Part shown: one piece after another, positions 18,355 to 27,903 of the stretch
Numbering within the stretch: position 1 is the first letter of the stretch
Layout of the letters: each line of letters opens with the position of its first letter
From: Pseudomonadota bacterium
GTDB taxonomy: Bacteria > Desulfobacterota > Desulfobulbia > Desulfobulbales > Desulfocapsaceae
Direction: 5' to 3'
Assembly: GCA_018817385.1 (NCBI GenBank)
Contig: JAHIUA010000024.1
Location: 83,737 to 147,736 of the forward strand
Length of the DNA stretch: 64,000 nucleotides
Notes under the pieces: generated by a model
The model's database searches: none
Told to the model about the DNA's origin: nothing
The model's input: the letters and a program-made list of their open reading frames with translations, nothing else
Translations under genes and position numbers: made by a program

Positions 18355-18561
18355 ATGATGTGGAGAAGAGTATCCTTTCTGCTGGTTCTGCTTTCTGTTC
18401 TCCTGGTGAGTTGTGGTGGCAAGCCTTTGGATTCCTCCCCTGACAACGAAAACCAGGGGCCCGGTCTTTTTTCCGGTGAGTCAGGGGTCTTTCGGATCTT
18501 GGGGGACTCTGACCCTGTTGCTGCCGGTCAGGAAGGAGGGCAGGATTCGGATTCTCAATAA
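18355..18561 (+). CDS. Small lipoprotein, about 68 aa
   Basis: A tiny protein starting at one of two adjacent ATGs (18355 or 18358) with GAGGA upstream. It has a basic start, a Leu/Val-rich helix and a lipobox 'LLVSCGG', predicting lipid attachment at the Cys. The mature part is only about 45 residues, acidic and Gly/Pro/Ser-rich, with no known domain. It begins 23 bp after the porin stop, so it is probably co-transcribed and may be an accessory to the porin, which is inference. Confidence 0.6.
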   Translation: MMWRRVSFLLVLLSVLLVSCGGKPLDSSPDNENQGPGLFSGESGVFRILGDSDPVAAGQEGGQDSDSQ

Positions 18562-19111
18562 GTTACGGAGGGTTGCTGTTGCTGGAGCAGCAGTTTGGGG
18601 GAATGTTAGCGGCTGAAGCTCTTCCTTTTGGAGGGGAAAAACCTGCTGCCTTCTCTCTCTTTCGAGCTGGCGGTCAGTGAGTTCCCGCATCCCCTGCACA
18701 GAGGGGAGCTGCCATGGTGTTCGCCATATTTTGAGTCCCAGCTATAGCAAATAGATGCCGCCTGCGTATTTGACATCTGTGAAGAAGCTTCCCAAAATCG
18801 CAGTTATGGAAGAGAGCCCGTAGATGGCCAGGAGGAGGAAAATCAGATCCGCCGATCACAATTGCAAAGACAAGAACGGCAACATGGGAAAATCCGCTGG
18901 CCAAGGTGGCAAAGACACCGGAGCCTAGGAGACGTTGCCAGGAATAACATGGCAGCAGCAAAGGGAAGGAGAGTGAGAAGCGTCATGCCGTCCTCTCTAG
19001 AGAAGAATAGCGAATATCGCCCAGGGACGTTTGAACTGAAAAGAAGTAAAAGAAAACTTTTCAGCAGTCCTCAATCCCTGGTCGACATTCGATGGATGGT
19101 GTCATAACTTC
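18562..19111. other. Gap with an exporter remnant
   Basis: Between the small lipoprotein and the heptad array. The middle holds a decayed LysE-type gene (about 18660-18986, minus strand); nothing else is recognised. Confidence 0.5.
18660..18986 (-). pseudogene. Decayed LysE/RhtB-family exporter fragment
   Basis: Reading the minus strand from an ATG at 18986 gives 'MTLLTLLPFAAAMLFLATSP', then after a shift 'GSGVFATLASGFSHVAVLVFAIVIG', then after a second shift 'DLIFLLLAIYGLSSITAIL' and 'DVKYAGGIYLL' followed by an in-frame TAG where a Trp is expected, then 'LGLKIWRTPW'. Together these reproduce the N-terminal half of a LysE/RhtB amino-acid exporter. Two frameshifts, one nonsense codon and a missing C-terminal half show a dead gene. 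The family call rests on my recognition of the pattern. Confidence 0.7.
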
Positions 19112-19188
19112 CCGCAAACCGCAAACCGCAAACCGCAAACCGCAAACCGCAAACCTTGTCCTTCGTCCTTCGTCCCTCAGCCCTTGGC
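19112..19188. repeat. Heptanucleotide array H1
   Basis: Six perfect CCGCAAA units (19112-19153) run into diverged 7-bp units of the CCTTCGT type and then into the 3' end of the aminotransferase gene. Related arrays occur at 40937-41020 and 43620-43768. Confidence 0.8.
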
Positions 19189-20361
19189 CGTGGCCATGGC
19201 ATTTTTGAAGGCCTGGCTTGATGCGGCAATGATTGAGTCGTTGACACAGAAGGCCAGACGAAAATATCCGGGAGCCCCAAATCCCTGCCCGGGAACGGCG
19301 AGGATTTTTTCCTTCTGGAGAATGGAACAAAATTCGACATCATTTTCTAGAGGAGACTTGGGAAAGATGTAAAAGGCCCCCTTGGGTGGGATGAACTCGT
19401 AGCCGGCCTCGCTGAGAACCTTACAGAAGGTTTCACGTCTGCGGAAATAGATGGAGTTATCAACACACACGTCCTGGAGTTCAGCCACCACCCGTTGCAT
19501 AAGGGCCGGGGCATTGACAAAGCCAAGGATGCGGTTGGCAAGGGTCATGGCATTGAGCAGTGCCCCTTTCTCTGTGATATCGGGGTGTACGGCCAGGTAG
19601 CCGATTCGTTCTCCGGGAAGGGAGAGGTCCTTGGAGTAGGAAGAGAGGACAATGGAGTTGTTAGTAGCCTGAAAGACGCTGCCCACCACGTTGTCATCAA
19701 AGATGATCTTGCGGTAGGGTTCGTCTGCGATCAGATAGATAACGGTCCCGAGGGCAGCGCCTTTTTCGTCCAGCAACTTACCCAGCGCATTCAGAGATTC
19801 CTGGGAGTAGATCTGTCCCGTGGGATTGTTGGGAGAGTTGACGATTACCGCCTTGGTCTGCTCGGTGATGGCTGCCTCAATGGCTGTAAGATCAATATTG
19901 AATTCAGAGTCGGTTGCTACCACCTTGCCCACGCCGCCGTGGTTGTCTACATAAAAGTGATACTCCACAAAGTAGGGGGCAAGGAGGATCACCTCTTCAC
20001 CGGGGTTGAGCAGGGCTTTCATGACCACGTTCAGGGCTCCGGCTGCCCCGCAGGTCATGAGCATATCGCCGTGGAAGACATCTATGCCATGTTCTTCAGA
20101 CATCTTGCCTGCCAATGCTTCGCGGACCCAAGGGTATCCTCCGTTGGGCATATAGGCATGAACACCGGGACTCTCGTCGCTGGCGATTTCCTGAATTACC
20201 TTGTAGAATTTTGGTGGCGGAGGAACATCTGGGTTCCCCAGACTGAAGTCAAAAACATTTTTAGCTCCGTACTGGGCCTTCATTTTGGCACCTTCTTCAA
20301 ACATCTTCCGGATCCAGGATGATTTTTCGGAAAAGAGGCGCATTTTATTGGATATAGACAT
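19177..20361 (-). CDS. Class I/II PLP-dependent aminotransferase
   Basis: 394 residues; the ATG at 20361 is chosen because AGGAG lies about eight bases upstream, one codon inside a TTG alternative. Fold-type I signatures: 'FDFSLGNPDVPPP' near 40, 'NSPNNPTGQIYS' near 175, 'IADEPYRKIIFD' near 212, the PLP-binding Lys in 'SSYSKDLSLPGERIGY' near 244, and the Arg in 'YFRLAFC' near 370. It is closest in style to aspartate/alanine-type aminotransferases; the amino acid is not determinable. It is the last gene of the ftsY - DnaJ-like - aminotransferase unit. Its stop codon lies within the edge of a 7-bp repeat array. Confidence 0.88.
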   Translation of the reverse strand: MSISNKMRLFSEKSSWIRKMFEEGAKMKAQYGAKNVFDFSLGNPDVPPPPKFYKVIQEIASDESPGVHAYMPNGGYPWVREALAGKMSEEHGIDVFHGDMLMTCGAAGALNVVMKALLNPGEEVILLAPYFVEYHFYVDNHGGVGKVVATDSEFNIDLTAIEAAITEQTKAVIVNSPNNPTGQIYSQESLNALGKLLDEKGAALGTVIYLIADEPYRKIIFDDNVVGSVFQATNNSIVLSSYSKDLSLPGERIGYLAVHPDITEKGALLNAMTLANRILGFVNAPALMQRVVAELQDVCVDNSIYFRRRETFCKVLSEAGYEFIPPKGAFYIFPKSPLENDVEFCSILQKEKILAVPGQGFGAPGYFRLAFCVNDSIIAASSQAFKNAMATAKG

Positions 20362-20392
20362 CAAGTTACTCCTTTTAACTCTGATTATATGA

Positions 20393-21223
20393 TTACAGTT
20401 TTTTTAAATAATCGTAGGCCGCATTAATTTCTTTCATCTTTTCCTCGGCCACACCGCGGAATTCCTCGCCGAGATGGCTCACCTTATCTGGATGATATTT
20501 CATACTCAATTTTCGGTAGGCCTTTTTGATGGCCTCTTGATCGGCTCCTGGTTCCAGCCCTAGTATAGCATAGTATTGATCTGCCGAGCTGTGGGAACCG
20601 CCTGTTTGTCGCCCGCCACCGTATTTGTATTTGGCCTCAATGGTACGTTTGTCGTAATCAGTGATCTGCAGGTAATCGGCAATGTTTCTCGCCATCTGCA
20701 GTTCTGTATCGGGGACCTGTCCCCCCTCTGCATAGAGGATTTGATAGACCAGTTCGAGGAGGATGAGGCGTGGTTCGTAGGCAAAGGTGTCCCGGAATTC
20801 TCGCAGAGAATCGGCCATGGGTTGGCTGGAAGACACGGCTTCCTTGATCAGGTTTTTTACCCAGAACATCTGGGCCTGATTATAGCGCAGGTTGTATTGA
20901 AAAAAACGCTGGATGGTGGAGATCTCTTCTTTAGATACCCGGCCGTCTATCTTGGCGATGTCGACCAGGATCTGGACCAGCAGCCAGACAAAACGATTGT
21001 GACTTTCTGTCTGTGAAGATTCATAGCTGGAGACTTTTTTCTGCATCCAGTAGGTAAATCCCCAGAACAGGCCAAACAAGAGCAAGATTCCGAAAATTCC
21101 TGAGTAGATCAGGGTGCCGAGGAAAGAAAAAAGGGCGGGGAACCCCCCGGTGAGGAGGATAAAGAGAAGCAGGAGCAGGAAGCAGCCTCCGCATCCTGGT
21201 TGTTCGGGTCGTTTGTATTGCAT
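20393..21223 (-). CDS. Membrane-anchored TerB/DnaJ-domain protein (DjlA-like)
   Basis: 276 residues. The order is a Pro/Cys-rich start, one or two membrane segments ('[24 protein letters not shown]', '[15 protein letters not shown]'), a TerB-like helical domain (about 80-190, '[22 protein letters not shown]'), and a C-terminal J domain (about 214-276) with the HPD triad in '[11 protein letters not shown]'. This matches DjlA, a membrane-tethered DnaK co-chaperone. It lies 37 bp after ftsY and 28 bp before the aminotransferase gene, all on the same strand. Confidence 0.85.
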   Translation of the reverse strand: MQYKRPEQPGCGGCFLLLLLFILLTGGFPALFSFLGTLIYSGIFGILLLFGLFWGFTYWMQKKVSSYESSQTESHNRFVWLLVQILVDIAKIDGRVSKEEISTIQRFFQYNLRYNQAQMFWVKNLIKEAVSSSQPMADSLREFRDTFAYEPRLILLELVYQILYAEGGQVPDTELQMARNIADYLQITDYDKRTIEAKYKYGGGRQTGGSHSSADQYYAILGLEPGADQEAIKKAYRKLSMKYHPDKVSHLGEEFRGVAEEKMKEINAAYDYLKKL

Positions 21224-21260
21224 GTTCTTTCTCTATTCTTCTAGCCTCCTTGAGGCTGAA

Positions 21261-22514
21261 TCATTTGGTTTCCTCTGTGAAAAGGGCATTAATAAATTCG
21301 TCTGGATCAAAATCTCGCAGATCGTCAATTTGTTCGCCGATGCCAATAAAGCGGATGGGGATCTTTAATTCACGGCAGACATTGGTAACGATACCACCCT
21401 TGGCTGTTCCATCAAGCTTGGTCAGGGCCAGTCCGGTGATGGTCACTGTATCGTTAAAGAGTTTTGCCTGCGACACACCATTCTGGCCGGTGGTGGCATC
21501 GAGTACTAACAGGACCTCATGGGGGGCACCTTCCAGGCGTTTAGCCATGACCCGTTTGATTTTTTTCAGTTCTTCCATGAGGTTGACCTGGGTGTGGAGT
21601 CTTCCGGCGGTATCTACGATAAGGACGTCATAATTGTTGGCTACGGCCTTGTCTATGGCATCAAAGACCACTGCAGATGGATCAGCCCCTTCAGGATGGG
21701 AAACGACCTCTACCCCATTGCGGTCACCCCATATTTTGAGCTGGGCTACGGCTGCGGCGCGAAAGGTGTCAGCAGCTGCCAGGAGTACGGATTGCCCGGA
21801 TTTTTTGAACTTGTTGGTGATCTTGCCGATGGTGGTGGTTTTGCCGACACCGTTGACACCGACCACCATGATGACAAAGGGACCGGATTCAGGCATGACC
21901 AGTTCAGCCGGTTGGTTAGACTCCATGATAAAGGAGCGCAGTTTTTCTTTAAGTACACCTCTGAGGAGGAGTGGATCCGAGAGCTCTTTGCGTTTGACCT
22001 GTTTCCTGGCATCGTCCAGGATTTCCATGACAATATTGATGCCAAGATCAGCGGTGATCAGGATTTCTTCCAGCTCCTCAAAGAGTTCGGCGTCGATTTC
22101 TTTTTTTCCGAGGAAAAGGGTGTCAATACGGTAGACCAAAGATTCTTTGGTCTTTGCGAGTTTCTTCGAGAGACGTTGAAACATGGAGGTTTTTTGCACT
22201 GCAGAGGGCGGTAGTGTTTCAGGGACCACCTCTGTTACAATTTCTGGCTCACTTGCGATCACAGCAACATCGTCTGTATCGATTTCTGCGTCCGAGGAAG
22301 AGTCAGGGGTTATCGGCTCAGGTGCTTCGGTGATTTCAGTTGGTACAGCAGTGGATTTTGGCTCAGATTGATTGCTGGTGCTAACAGCTTCTTGAGGCAA
22401 CGACTGAGCAACAATGTCATCTTTGGCATCTGCTGTCTGCGGGGCGTGTTCCTCGGGTGAGAAAGAAGGGGTTTCTGTTTTTTTGCTAAACTTTTTTTTG
22501 AACCAACCTAACAT
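21261..22514 (-). CDS. ftsY: Signal recognition particle receptor FtsY
   Basis: 417 residues. FtsY is the SRP receptor GTPase that delivers ribosome-nascent chains to SecYEG at the inner membrane. The first 120 residues form a long acidic A domain typical of proteobacterial FtsY. The N domain follows ('[43 protein letters not shown]'-type helix region), then the G domain with '[14 protein letters not shown]', '[13 protein letters not shown]', '[16 protein letters not shown]', '[10 protein letters not shown]' and '[15 protein letters not shown]'. AAGGA precedes the ATG. First gene of a three-gene unit. Confidence 0.97.
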   Translation of the reverse strand: MLGWFKKKFSKKTETPSFSPEEHAPQTADAKDDIVAQSLPQEAVSTSNQSEPKSTAVPTEITEAPEPITPDSSSDAEIDTDDVAVIASEPEIVTEVVPETLPPSAVQKTSMFQRLSKKLAKTKESLVYRIDTLFLGKKEIDAELFEELEEILITADLGINIVMEILDDARKQVKRKELSDPLLLRGVLKEKLRSFIMESNQPAELVMPESGPFVIMVVGVNGVGKTTTIGKITNKFKKSGQSVLLAAADTFRAAAVAQLKIWGDRNGVEVVSHPEGADPSAVVFDAIDKAVANNYDVLIVDTAGRLHTQVNLMEELKKIKRVMAKRLEGAPHEVLLVLDATTGQNGVSQAKLFNDTVTITGLALTKLDGTAKGGIVTNVCRELKIPIRFIGIGEQIDDLRDFDPDEFINALFTEETK

Positions 22515-23014
22515 GCAGAATTCCTTGTCATGATGAGATGAGTAAAATGATTTCCACTCAATGAAATGATATCTCGAACTTTTTATCGCTCTCAGAAAGT
22601 ATTATCCGCAATATTACCAAATGCAGCCAAAGACCATGTGTGCCATTTTTCGAGGCGTTCCAGCGCTGCTGCTGCGGTTTACTTCATCGAGCGCCTCGGA
22701 TTAGAGACAACTCTCTTATCTCTAGACGGACACTGTCGGACCATAGAGGACGACTTTTTGTCTATGCAAAACGGTTCATATTACGGCTAGATCCAGAAGA
22801 AAGCAATAAAAACAGTGAGAGTAACTATGCAGGGCTGGGCAAAGGGAGGGAGGAACTGAGTTCCTAGAGGATTTTGTTTGCATTTCCAGAGAACAGCATT
22901 AGTGTATGCAGGGTCCAGATTGGGCCGTATCACTTAGCAGCGGCTACTGTTAAAACGCTGCTTGTTAGAGACTAAGTAGTTAAAAACATTCACATATAGT
23001 TACGGGAGGTTATT
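22515..23014. other. Divergent gap between ftsY and mrp
   Basis: About 500 bp. A CGAGGCG/CGCCTCG inverted pair near 22650-22700 is visible, but the open frames here carry no domain. A GGGAGG ribosome site ends the gap before mrp. Confidence 0.4.
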
Positions 23015-23980
23015 ATGTCAAGTTCGTGTAAATCAAGTTCCTGCTCCAGTGGTAGCTGCAGTACTCCGGAGTCGCAACAGGCTGCTATGGCGCAGCAGGA
23101 TAATGCCATCACCCGATCTCTTGGGAAGATTAAAAATAAAATTTTAGTAATGAGTGGCAAGGGTGGGGTCGGTAAATCTACGGTTTCCGTTAATCTGGCA
23201 CTTGGACTCGCTCAGCGTGGGCACAAGGTTGGCCTCATGGATGTGGATCTGCACGGGCCTGATGTTATCCGTATGCTCAATATGACCGGAAGCCTGGAGG
23301 CGCCTAAAAATCCTGACGATCTGGTGGCACCCCTCAAATACAATGATAATTTGAAGGTGGTCTCTTTGGAATACATGATGAAGGACCGGGATGAGGCCAT
23401 TATCTGGCGCGGTCCTCTCAAAATTCAGGCCATTCGTCAGTTTGTTGCCGACATGGATTGGGGGGAACTGGACTATCTGGTTATCGATGCCCCTCCTGGT
23501 ACCGGAGATGAGCCGCTTTCCGTTGCTCAGACTATCCCCCTTGTCAAGGCTCTGGTGGTCACCACTCCTCAGAAAGTTGCCCTGGCTGATGTCCGTAAGT
23601 CGTTGAACTTTTGTAAGACCGTTGGCGTGGAGGTTGTAGGTGTTGTGGAAAACATGTCGGGTTTTGTCTGTCCCGAATGTAATGCCACTGTTGATATTTT
23701 TAAGAAGGGTGGAGGGGAGGATATTGCCCGGGAGTTTGACCTTCCATTTCTCGGTGCGGTGCCCATGGATCCGAAGGTGGTTGTCGCAGGTGATGACGGT
23801 ATCCCTTACCTTACCTCTGATTCTGATAGCCCGGCCATCGCCGCTTTTGCCAAGGTTATTGATGCCGTTGAACTGCGTCTGCCTCCTGTAGCTGCTCCCA
23901 AGCCCCTGGCCATGGCCTCCGGCGCCGGCAGTTGCGGCTGTGGTAGTGGTCCCTGTAATCCTACTAGCTGCGATTGTTAA
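23015..23980 (+). CDS. mrp: Mrp/NBP35-family iron-sulfur carrier ATPase
   Basis: 321 residues, preceded by GGGAGG. The family (Mrp/ApbC, Nbp35) holds and transfers 4Fe-4S clusters. The deviant Walker A 'MSGKGGVGKSTVSVNLALGLAQ' lies near residue 45, with 'DVDLHGPD', 'VIDAPPGTGDEPL' and the cluster-bridging 'FVCPEC' near 215. Odd features: the N-terminus is a Ser/Cys-rich stretch with Cys at about 5, 10 and 15, and the C-terminus ends in a Cys/Gly-rich tail with five Cys ('CGCGSGPCNPTSCDC'). Such tails are seen in sulfate reducers and may bind an additional metal centre, which is inference. Confidence 0.9.
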   Translation: MSSSCKSSSCSSGSCSTPESQQAAMAQQDNAITRSLGKIKNKILVMSGKGGVGKSTVSVNLALGLAQRGHKVGLMDVDLHGPDVIRMLNMTGSLEAPKNPDDLVAPLKYNDNLKVVSLEYMMKDRDEAIIWRGPLKIQAIRQFVADMDWGELDYLVIDAPPGTGDEPLSVAQTIPLVKALVVTTPQKVALADVRKSLNFCKTVGVEVVGVVENMSGFVCPECNATVDIFKKGGGEDIAREFDLPFLGAVPMDPKVVVAGDDGIPYLTSDSDSPAIAAFAKVIDAVELRLPPVAAPKPLAMASGAGSCGCGSGPCNPTSCDC

Positions 23981-23994
23981 TGCCCAGGTGACGA

Positions 23995-24166
23995 GACTGA
24001 AGGCTGAAGAGAAAAGTGCATTGACTGCATGTTATCATTTCTTCAGTCTTCAGTTTCTTAATTTGATCAGGTGGACGGGCTGAAGGAAAAATGAGATAAC
24101 ACGAGTTGTCGTTTTTTTTCTGCAGGTTTTTTTGTCAGCCCTAAACCTCTAACCCTTCAGCCTATT
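23995..24166. repeat. Short heptad-periodic inverted segment H4
   Basis: Between mrp and the MBL gene, 7-bp periodicity appears in GACTGAA GGCTGAA (23995-24008), in CTTCAGT CTTCAGT (near 24041-24054), and in CCCTAAA CCTCTAA CCCTTCA GCCTATT (24139-24166). It is diverged and partly inverted; it resembles H1-H3 in period and location but not in unit sequence. Confidence 0.45.
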
Positions 24167-24175
24167 GTAAATCCT

Positions 24176-24805
24176 ATGTTTTTGAAACAATTAACCGTTG
24201 GCATGATGGGCGTCTGCTGCTACATTGTCGGCTGTTCCAAAACTTCTCGCTGTGCAGTGATTGATCCTGGTGGAGATGAAGAGAAAATTTTACAGGAAGT
24301 GAAAGATTCGGGGCTGACCATCGATTATATCATTGCCACCCATGGTCATCCCGATCATGTCTGCGGGAATCGTATCATCAAAGAAGCCAGCGGTGCTGAA
24401 ATCATTATGCATGAGGCTGATGCTGAATTCTTTGCCAAACCGGAGGTGGAAAAATATTTTTCCATGCTCGGACTGGAGGCCTCCCCGCCAGTGGATCGCA
24501 AGGTGAAGCATGGCGATGTAATCTCCATCGGAGAAGAACAGCTGCAGGTGATTCACACCCCCGGTCATACTCCAGGGGGGATTTGTCTCTACTGTGCCCC
24601 TGACCTTATCACCGGAGATTCACTTTTTGTTGGTGGAATCGGCAGGACCGATTTTCCCGGCGGCTCCTATGAGGAACTGATCAGTGCCATCAAGGAAAGA
24701 CTTCTGATCTTGCCTCCTGAGACCTCGGTCTGGCCAGGACATGGCTATGGTGGCAACCGTTCTACTCTTGGGGAGGAAGCTCGCAGTAACCCGTACCTGA
24801 GTTAA
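24176..24805 (+). CDS. MBL-fold hydrolase, glyoxalase II-like
   Basis: 209 residues, the usual length for a stand-alone glyoxalase II-like metallo-hydrolase. Metal ligands are visible in order: 'THGHPDHVCG' near 60 (HxHxDH), 'HTPGHTPGGICLY' near 125, 'TGDSLFVGGIGRTDFPGG' near 145 and 'WPGHGYGG' near 183. It likely hydrolyses thioesters such as S-lactoylglutathione or a related thiol adduct; the substrate in an anaerobe is unknown. No strong ribosome site is seen before the ATG. It sits 195 bp after mrp. Confidence 0.87.
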   Translation: MFLKQLTVGMMGVCCYIVGCSKTSRCAVIDPGGDEEKILQEVKDSGLTIDYIIATHGHPDHVCGNRIIKEASGAEIIMHEADAEFFAKPEVEKYFSMLGLEASPPVDRKVKHGDVISIGEEQLQVIHTPGHTPGGICLYCAPDLITGDSLFVGGIGRTDFPGGSYEELISAIKERLLILPPETSVWPGHGYGGNRSTLGEEARSNPYLS

Positions 24806-24945
24806 GGCCACCTCGAAAAATTGCCTTTTTGGCCAAGCTCTTCGTCACAGTCAAAAAAACAATGCTCACATATCAACTCTATGCTGGGCTTCTTTTTTCG
24901 ACTGTCTCTCGATCTTGAATAAGAATGCGAATTTTTCAAGGCACC
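24806..24945. repeat. Dispersed palindromic element, family A copy 3
   Basis: Begins GGCCACCTCGAAAAATTGCC and ends with the near-complement GCGAATTTTTCAAGGCACC. The left half (AGCTCTTCG, TCAAAAAAACAATG) aligns to the element at 35194-35322. It fills the gap between the MBL gene and selB. Confidence 0.65.
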
Positions 24946-24995
24946 GTTGCTTTTCCATAGTTTTCTTTGTTTTTTAAAGCTGGTGGCGATTATTT

Positions 24996-26930
24996 ATGCG
25001 TGAAATAGTTCTAGGCACAGCAGGCCATGTGGATCATGGCAAGACGAGTTTTGTTCGAGCCCTCACTGGCATTGAAACTGACCGTTTAAAAGAGGAAAAG
25101 AAACGCGGGATCACCATTGAACTGGGGTTCGCCTACCTGGATCTCCCCTGCGGTCACCGTCTTGGAATCGTGGATGTGCCAGGGCATGAGAAATTTGTTA
25201 AAAATATGGTGGCCGGTGTTACCGGTATGGACCTGGTAGCCTTTATCATTGCCGCAGATGAAGGTATTATGCCCCAGACCAAGGAACACTTTGAGATCTG
25301 CCGCCTCTTAGGAGTGCAGCAGGGGATCGTTGTTATCACCAAAAAAGATATGGTGGAGGAAGAATGGCTGGAGATGGTCACTGAAGAGGTTCGAGACTTC
25401 TGCCGTGGCAGTTTCCTGGAAGATGCACCCCTGGTCCATGTCTCTTCCCTCACTGGAGAAGGGATTGAGGAGGTTAAAGCCCTCCTGGACGACTTTGTCT
25501 CCCGGCAGCAGTTGCATGAAGCCTACGGGCCTTTTCGTCTTTCCGTGGATCGTATCTTTGCCATGAAGGGATTTGGGGCGGTAATCACCGGCACATCACT
25601 TTCCGGACGAGTCGCTCTGGGCGAAGATCTTCGTTTCTATCCCACAGACCTAACAGCCAAAGTGCGTGGCATTCAAATCCATTCCCAGGATGTGGCTGAG
25701 GTGGAGGCTGGACACCGAACTGCCATCAACCTTCAGGGCGTTGATACTGCTGTTGTTTCCCGGGGAATGGTTGCCGCAACCCCTGGCTGTCTGCTGCCCG
25801 GTTATATGCTGGACTGTGATTTTCTTTATCTTGCCTCCAACGCCAAGCCTTTAAAGCATCGAACCCGGGTCCGGGTTCATCTCGGAACAGCCGAGATCAT
25901 GGGCAGGATTTCTCTGTTGGAAAGCGACACCTTGCAGCCTGGAACAGAGGCCAATGTCCAGCTCCTGCTGGAAGAGCCTGTGTCGGTCTGGCCAGGTGAT
26001 CGCTATGTCATCCGCTCCTATTCCCCTGTGGCCACCATTGGTGGTGGAGCAGTATTAGGGAATATGCCACCTCGCAAGCGTAAACGGTTGACAGAGAAAG
26101 ATCGGCAGAAAAACAGTGAAGCCTTTCGAATCCTCCTGGATGAAAACCTGGAAGAAAAAATTCTCCTCTTTCTCCGTGAAAGGGGAATCGCAGGTCTTAC
26201 CTTTGATGAACTGGCCGTACGTCTGGGTATCTTCAGCAAACAACTGAAGAAGGTGCTGACAGCTCCGCTTTCTTCGCGAAGGATGGTGGTGGTGGACTCT
26301 ACAACCCAGCGCTACCTGGCAAAGAGTGTGAGCGACGAGGTGGAACAGTCTCTACTTGAAGCCTTGGCCACCTATCATCTGGGAAATCCTCTTCAGATTG
26401 GACTGTCTAAAGAGGAGCTTCGTTCCGGGCAGGGGAGAAAAGTGGACCAAAAGATCTTTCATTTCTGCCTGAGCGAATTGCAGAAGAGGGGGCTGGTGGT
26501 ACAGGAGGATTCGCTTGTCCGTCTGGCTTCCCACCAGGTGGCCCTCCAGGCTGATGAGAAAAAACTGCAGCGTGATCTTGGGGCCTGGTACCGAGAGAAG
26601 GGGCTCGCCACGGCAACGATGCGCGAAACCACAGATCATTTTGCTGAATACCCGGGAACTCTTGTCAAGGAGGTCTTTGGTCTCCTGGTGCGGGAGGAAA
26701 AACTGGTGAAGGTGAGTGAAACTCTGTTCTACGATACGGCCACTCTTGCAGAGCTACAGGACAAGGTCATTGCCTTTATTGAAAAGGAGGGGAAAATTGA
26801 TGCCCCCAGTTTTAAGGACCTGACCGGCTTGACGCGAAAATTCTCCATTCCCCTGCTCGAATATTTCGATCGTATTAAGCTTACCATCCGCATAGGAGAT
26901 CATCGGGTGCTGAGGAAGATGAGCACCTGA
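24996..26930 (+). CDS. selB: Selenocysteine-specific elongation factor SelB
   Basis: 644 residues. SelB carries selenocysteinyl-tRNA to the ribosome at UGA codons followed by a SECIS hairpin. The G domain has '[17 protein letters not shown]' near residue 7, '[15 protein letters not shown]', '[15 protein letters not shown]' and 'VITKKDMV'. EF-Tu-like domains 2 and 3 follow, then C-terminal winged-helix repeats (about 380-644) that bind SECIS, with '[14 protein letters not shown]' and '[27 protein letters not shown]'. No selA, selD or tRNA-Sec was found in the window. The identification is secure and implies selenoprotein synthesis in the organism. Confidence 0.96.
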   Translation: MREIVLGTAGHVDHGKTSFVRALTGIETDRLKEEKKRGITIELGFAYLDLPCGHRLGIVDVPGHEKFVKNMVAGVTGMDLVAFIIAADEGIMPQTKEHFEICRLLGVQQGIVVITKKDMVEEEWLEMVTEEVRDFCRGSFLEDAPLVHVSSLTGEGIEEVKALLDDFVSRQQLHEAYGPFRLSVDRIFAMKGFGAVITGTSLSGRVALGEDLRFYPTDLTAKVRGIQIHSQDVAEVEAGHRTAINLQGVDTAVVSRGMVAATPGCLLPGYMLDCDFLYLASNAKPLKHRTRVRVHLGTAEIMGRISLLESDTLQPGTEANVQLLLEEPVSVWPGDRYVIRSYSPVATIGGGAVLGNMPPRKRKRLTEKDRQKNSEAFRILLDENLEEKILLFLRERGIAGLTFDELAVRLGIFSKQLKKVLTAPLSSRRMVVVDSTTQRYLAKSVSDEVEQSLLEALATYHLGNPLQIGLSKEELRSGQGRKVDQKIFHFCLSELQKRGLVVQEDSLVRLASHQVALQADEKKLQRDLGAWYREKGLATATMRETTDHFAEYPGTLVKEVFGLLVREEKLVKVSETLFYDTATLAELQDKVIAFIEKEGKIDAPSFKDLTGLTRKFSIPLLEYFDRIKLTIRIGDHRVLRKMST

Positions 26931-27090
26931 ACGCAGGATTCAGGCGTTATGGGTTCTCCACTTCGCATCTTTTTCCCTGTAGCCTGGAGAGCTGCGCAGG
27001 CAGTCAATTGTGGTTGCGATTGCCCACTCTGTAACACTGTAAAAGTTCAGGGGCTGTCCCGTCCTCTTTGTACGTTTTTTTTGGCAAACC

Positions 27091-27870
27091 TTATTGGAGG
27101 AGTTCCTGCACCAGCATCTTGAAGTGAGAAAGATCAACTGGCAGGATTTCAACCTCCACCTGGGTCAGATCATAAAAGTCTATGATCTGTTCGTCACTCA
27201 GTGCTTCTACGCCTGTATCCAGAATGAGAATCTTATTGTACCAGCCCAGATTAAGACGAGCATCGGTGACTGACCAATGCCCTTCTTTGATGGATTGATT
27301 GATCATTCGAATCCAGGCCGGAGTCATGAGTGAAGTTCGATTCTTTTGTAGTTTCTTGGCCAACTCATCGCCTACCAGTATGTCGATGCAGTTTCTGGCC
27401 TGGGGAATTTTACCGCCGCAGTCTTCCACTACCTCTGTCATATCCCGTTTTCCCTTACAGTGTCTTCCCACGAGAAAACGGACATCTTCTCCTGTCGTCC
27501 TGACCTGTTCCAGGCTGGACTGCAACTCTTCTTCCATTCTCATCGGATTGTTGTGGATGCTGTAGTGCATATAGTTGATGCGAGGGGCAAGTCCAAGCTC
27601 TTCCAGCACCGCCTCCAGTTCATGGCGGAAGATGGGACAGGCTATGAGGGACCTGTCTTGAGCGGTTTCAGAGGCAGTGGATGAAATGGGATAATTGGTC
27701 TCTATTCGTTTTTCTATTTGCTTGTCCATAACCTGCTTTGTCGCTGAGAGAAGGGAGGCCTGCGGCCCTTTGCCATGAGCATGGGGAGTTCTTTTCTTTT
27801 TAACTCCTCTTAGTACCATCAAAAAAGCATCGACACAAATCAATTGTATCGATGTCTTTAGACAGTCCAT
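27091..27870 (-). CDS. DUF1638-family protein
   Basis: Up to 259 residues. The family core is visible from about residue 75: 'LIACPIFRHELEAVLEELG', 'MHYSIHNNPMRMEEELQ', 'VRFLVGRHCKGK', 'ARNCIDILVGDELAKKL', 'SLMTPAWIRMINQ' and 'LGWYNKILILDTGVEAL', with conserved Cys at the metal-site-like positions. DUF1638 proteins are common in methanogens and anaerobes near corrinoid methyltransferases; the function is unknown. The start is uncertain: an internal ATG at 27729 would remove a basic N-terminal extension. It lies 33 bp after tilS, so it is probably co-transcribed. Confidence 0.7.
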   Translation of the reverse strand: MDCLKTSIQLICVDAFLMVLRGVKKKRTPHAHGKGPQASLLSATKQVMDKQIEKRIETNYPISSTASETAQDRSLIACPIFRHELEAVLEELGLAPRINYMHYSIHNNPMRMEEELQSSLEQVRTTGEDVRFLVGRHCKGKRDMTEVVEDCGGKIPQARNCIDILVGDELAKKLQKNRTSLMTPAWIRMINQSIKEGHWSVTDARLNLGWYNKILILDTGVEALSDEQIIDFYDLTQVEVEILPVDLSHFKMLVQELLQ

Positions 27871-27903
27871 TTGAAAAGAGAGGGCGATCGGGCCGGGAAC
27901 TGA

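Noticed and set aside
19495..20322. Long plus-strand open frame opposite the aminotransferase gene
   Set aside because: Antisense shadow of a typical fold-type I aminotransferase.
24996..26930. Search for tRNA-Sec or selenoprotein genes near selB
   Set aside because: No tRNA-Sec-like fold and no gene that needs an in-frame TGA to be complete were seen in the window.
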